DNA from: Bacteroidota bacterium
GTDB taxonomy: Bacteria > Bacteroidota > Bacteroidia > Bacteroidales > JAAYUG01
Direction: 5' to 3'
NCBI GenBank assembly: GCA_021812865.1
Contig: JAKAMP010000131.1
Coordinates: 1 to 7,279 of the forward strand
Length of the DNA stretch: 7,279 nt
This document shows positions 5,954-7,279 of this stretch, one piece after another. Numbering within the stretch: the first letter of the stretch is position 1; each line of letters starts with the position of its first letter. The position numbers and the translations under genes were made by a program. The notes under the pieces are model-generated. The model saw nothing but the letters and a program-made list of their open reading frames with translations, was not told the origin of the DNA and searched no databases.

Positions 5954-7279
5954 ATGAAACTCCTGTCGAGGTTGTCCATACGTAACAAGATTTCGGCCAT
6001 TATCATTTTTGTGGCTGCCTTGACCCTGTTTATTGGGTTTGCCATAAAGTTCGCCCTCGACATCAAAGAATACAAGCAGCAGCTTCTTCAACAAGTGAGA
6101 ATGGATGCTCAACTACTAGCGGAGTACTGTGTGAGTCCCCTCACTTTTCCTGACCCCAGCGGGGCCGACACGCTCCTTTCCCGGCTCAAAACTGTTCCAT
6201 ATATCCGCTCAGCGGTGCTTTACGATGAGAACAACAGGCTGTTTGCCTTCTATTCTGCCAAAAAATATGATTTCCAGGTGGAAAGAATCGATCGGAATTT
6301 CACTTCGAAGTTTGAAAAAAATATGCTTCACCTGCACCAGCCGGTGAGGTATAACGGACGCTTTTATGGTACCATATGCATAAAGGCCAGCACCGACAAT
6401 GTCAGCCGAATGATAAGACACACTTTCGTGATTCTGCTGATCCTCGCCTTCAGCCTATTTGTTTTCCTGTCTTTCCTGGCAAGTATACTCCAGCGGATCA
6501 TTTCCACTCCCATCCTGAAACTGGTTGCCATGACCAGGCTGGTTTCCCGTGAATTGAACTATTCCTTTCGGATCAAAAAAGAAACCAATGATGAAATCGG
6601 CCTACTGGTGGACGGTTTCAATACCATGTTTGAGCAAATAGAAAAGAGGGAGCAGGAGAAAGACAAAGCCTTGCGCAGGTACAAAAAGGCTAAGGAAAAA
6701 GCCGAGAAAGCAGACAATCTGAAAAGCGCGTTCCTGGCCAATATGTCGCATGAGATTCGGACACCGATGAATTCCATTATCGGTTTTTCATCGCTTCTCG
6801 AAAATGAAGACCTTAGCCCTGAAAAGCGTCAGGAATATATCCGTCTTATCCGGGTGAGCGGACATCTCCTGCTGAATCTTATCGACGATATCATCGACAT
6901 TTCCAAAATTGAAGCTGATCAGCTGAATCTTTTCTTTTCCAGTTGCCAGGTATCAACCCTGCTGGAAGAAGTCTTCGCTACCTATTATCAGGATACGACC
7001 CTTCAATCGAAAAAAATCAAGCTCCTTCTTGAAGTGGGGCATGATGTGACTCAGATGAATGTCATTACCGACAAGCTGAGGGTTAAACAGGTCATCAGCA
7101 ATCTAATCAGTAATGCGATCAAGTTTACCGAATCGGGTTCAATCAAGTTCGGCGCCTATTTGCAGGAAGATGGTTTTCTAAGGTTCTATGTTACCGATAC
7201 AGGCATCGGAATCCCTCCGGAGAGCCTGGAGGTGATCTTTGAAAGGTTCCGGAAGATTGAAAGCGACCGGAGCAGGCTT
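5954..7279 (+). CDS. Membrane sensor histidine kinase, CHASE8-HAMP-HisKA-HATPase (partial at 3' edge)
   Basis: This is an open frame of 442 codons from ATG to the window edge without interruption. TM1 is at about 13-33. A periplasmic domain at about 40-150 includes [16 protein letters not shown] and [18 protein letters not shown], the pattern of CHASE8, the sensor domain of YfiN/TpbB. TM2 is at about 158-179, then a HAMP domain (about 180-235) and a charged coiled-coil linker ([19 protein letters not shown]). HisKA carries the phospho-acceptor His266 in [11 protein letters not shown]. The HATPase domain has the N-box NLISNAIKF (Asn387), the G1 box DTGIG (415-419) and an F-box start IFERFRKIE at the edge. 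It is therefore a likely active inner-membrane kinase. The missing end should hold the G2 box and may hold receiver domains, as the HisKA type is common in hybrid kinases. One base separates it from the yfiR-like stop and it has no clear ribosome site, suggesting translational coupling. Confidence 0.93.
   Translation, partial: MKLLSRLSIRNKISAIIIFVAALTLFIGFAIKFALDIKEYKQQLLQQVRMDAQLLAEYCVSPLTFPDPSGADTLLSRLKTVPYIRSAVLYDENNRLFAFYSAKKYDFQVERIDRNFTSKFEKNMLHLHQPVRYNGRFYGTICIKASTDNVSRMIRHTFVILLILAFSLFVFLSFLASILQRIISTPILKLVAMTRLVSRELNYSFRIKKETNDEIGLLVDGFNTMFEQIEKREQEKDKALRRYKKAKEKAEKADNLKSAFLANMSHEIRTPMNSIIGFSSLLENEDLSPEKRQEYIRLIRVSGHLLLNLIDDIIDISKIEADQLNLFFSSCQVSTLLEEVFATYYQDTTLQSKKIKLLLEVGHDVTQMNVITDKLRVKQVISNLISNAIKFTESGSIKFGAYLQEDGFLRFYVTDTGIGIPPESLEVIFERFRKIESDRSRL

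Overview
The window looks like a chromosomal segment from a member of the Bacteroidota, probably of the Bacteroidales/Marinilabiliales type. Several promoters resemble the Bacteroidetes consensus (TTTG or TTG, then about 19 bp, then TAnnTTTG). Shine-Dalgarno sites are mostly absent. The protein set also fits: a Ctp-type S41 protease with a long C-terminal extension, a GT9 transferase with a Cys-rich tail, a SiaC-like protein and a YfiR-like protein. Base composition is moderate and even. I see no insertion sequence, integrase, phage gene or CRISPR array.

Layout from left to right: (1) the 3' end of an MFS transporter (2-292); (2) a strong promoter and a complete Ctp/Prc-type S41 peptidase (406-2124); (3) a GT9 heptosyltransferase-like gene whose best start is a TTG at 2233 (to 3210); (4) a small SiaC/DUF1987 protein (3373-3750); (5) 376 bp without a convincing gene, holding a hairpin, a promoter-like site and a short palindrome; (6) a UDP-glucuronate 4-epimerase-like sugar-nucleotide epimerase (4127-5179); (7) a tRNA-Val(GAC) on the minus strand (5185-5259), convergent with the epimerase and only 5 bp from its stop codon, with its own near-perfect promoter; (8) a YfiR-family periplasmic protein (5401-5952); (9) one base later, a membrane histidine kinase (5954 onward, cut by the window edge) with a CHASE8-like periplasmic domain, HAMP, HisKA and HATPase domains.

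Functionally, the left and middle parts are envelope housekeeping: transport, periplasmic proteolysis, LPS-type glycosyl transfer and sugar-nucleotide supply. The right end is a compact signalling unit. In Pseudomonas, YfiR is the periplasmic repressor of YfiN, a diguanylate cyclase with a CHASE8-type periplasmic domain. Here the same kind of periplasmic partner sits beside a CHASE8-like domain joined to a histidine kinase, which suggests a rewired output. The SiaC homologue is a second relative of a Pseudomonas c-di-GMP/biofilm switch protein, and its usual phospho-acceptor position appears to be Cys. No GGDEF or EAL domain is visible. These two signalling loci are the most interesting content; nothing here is clearly an unprecedented system.
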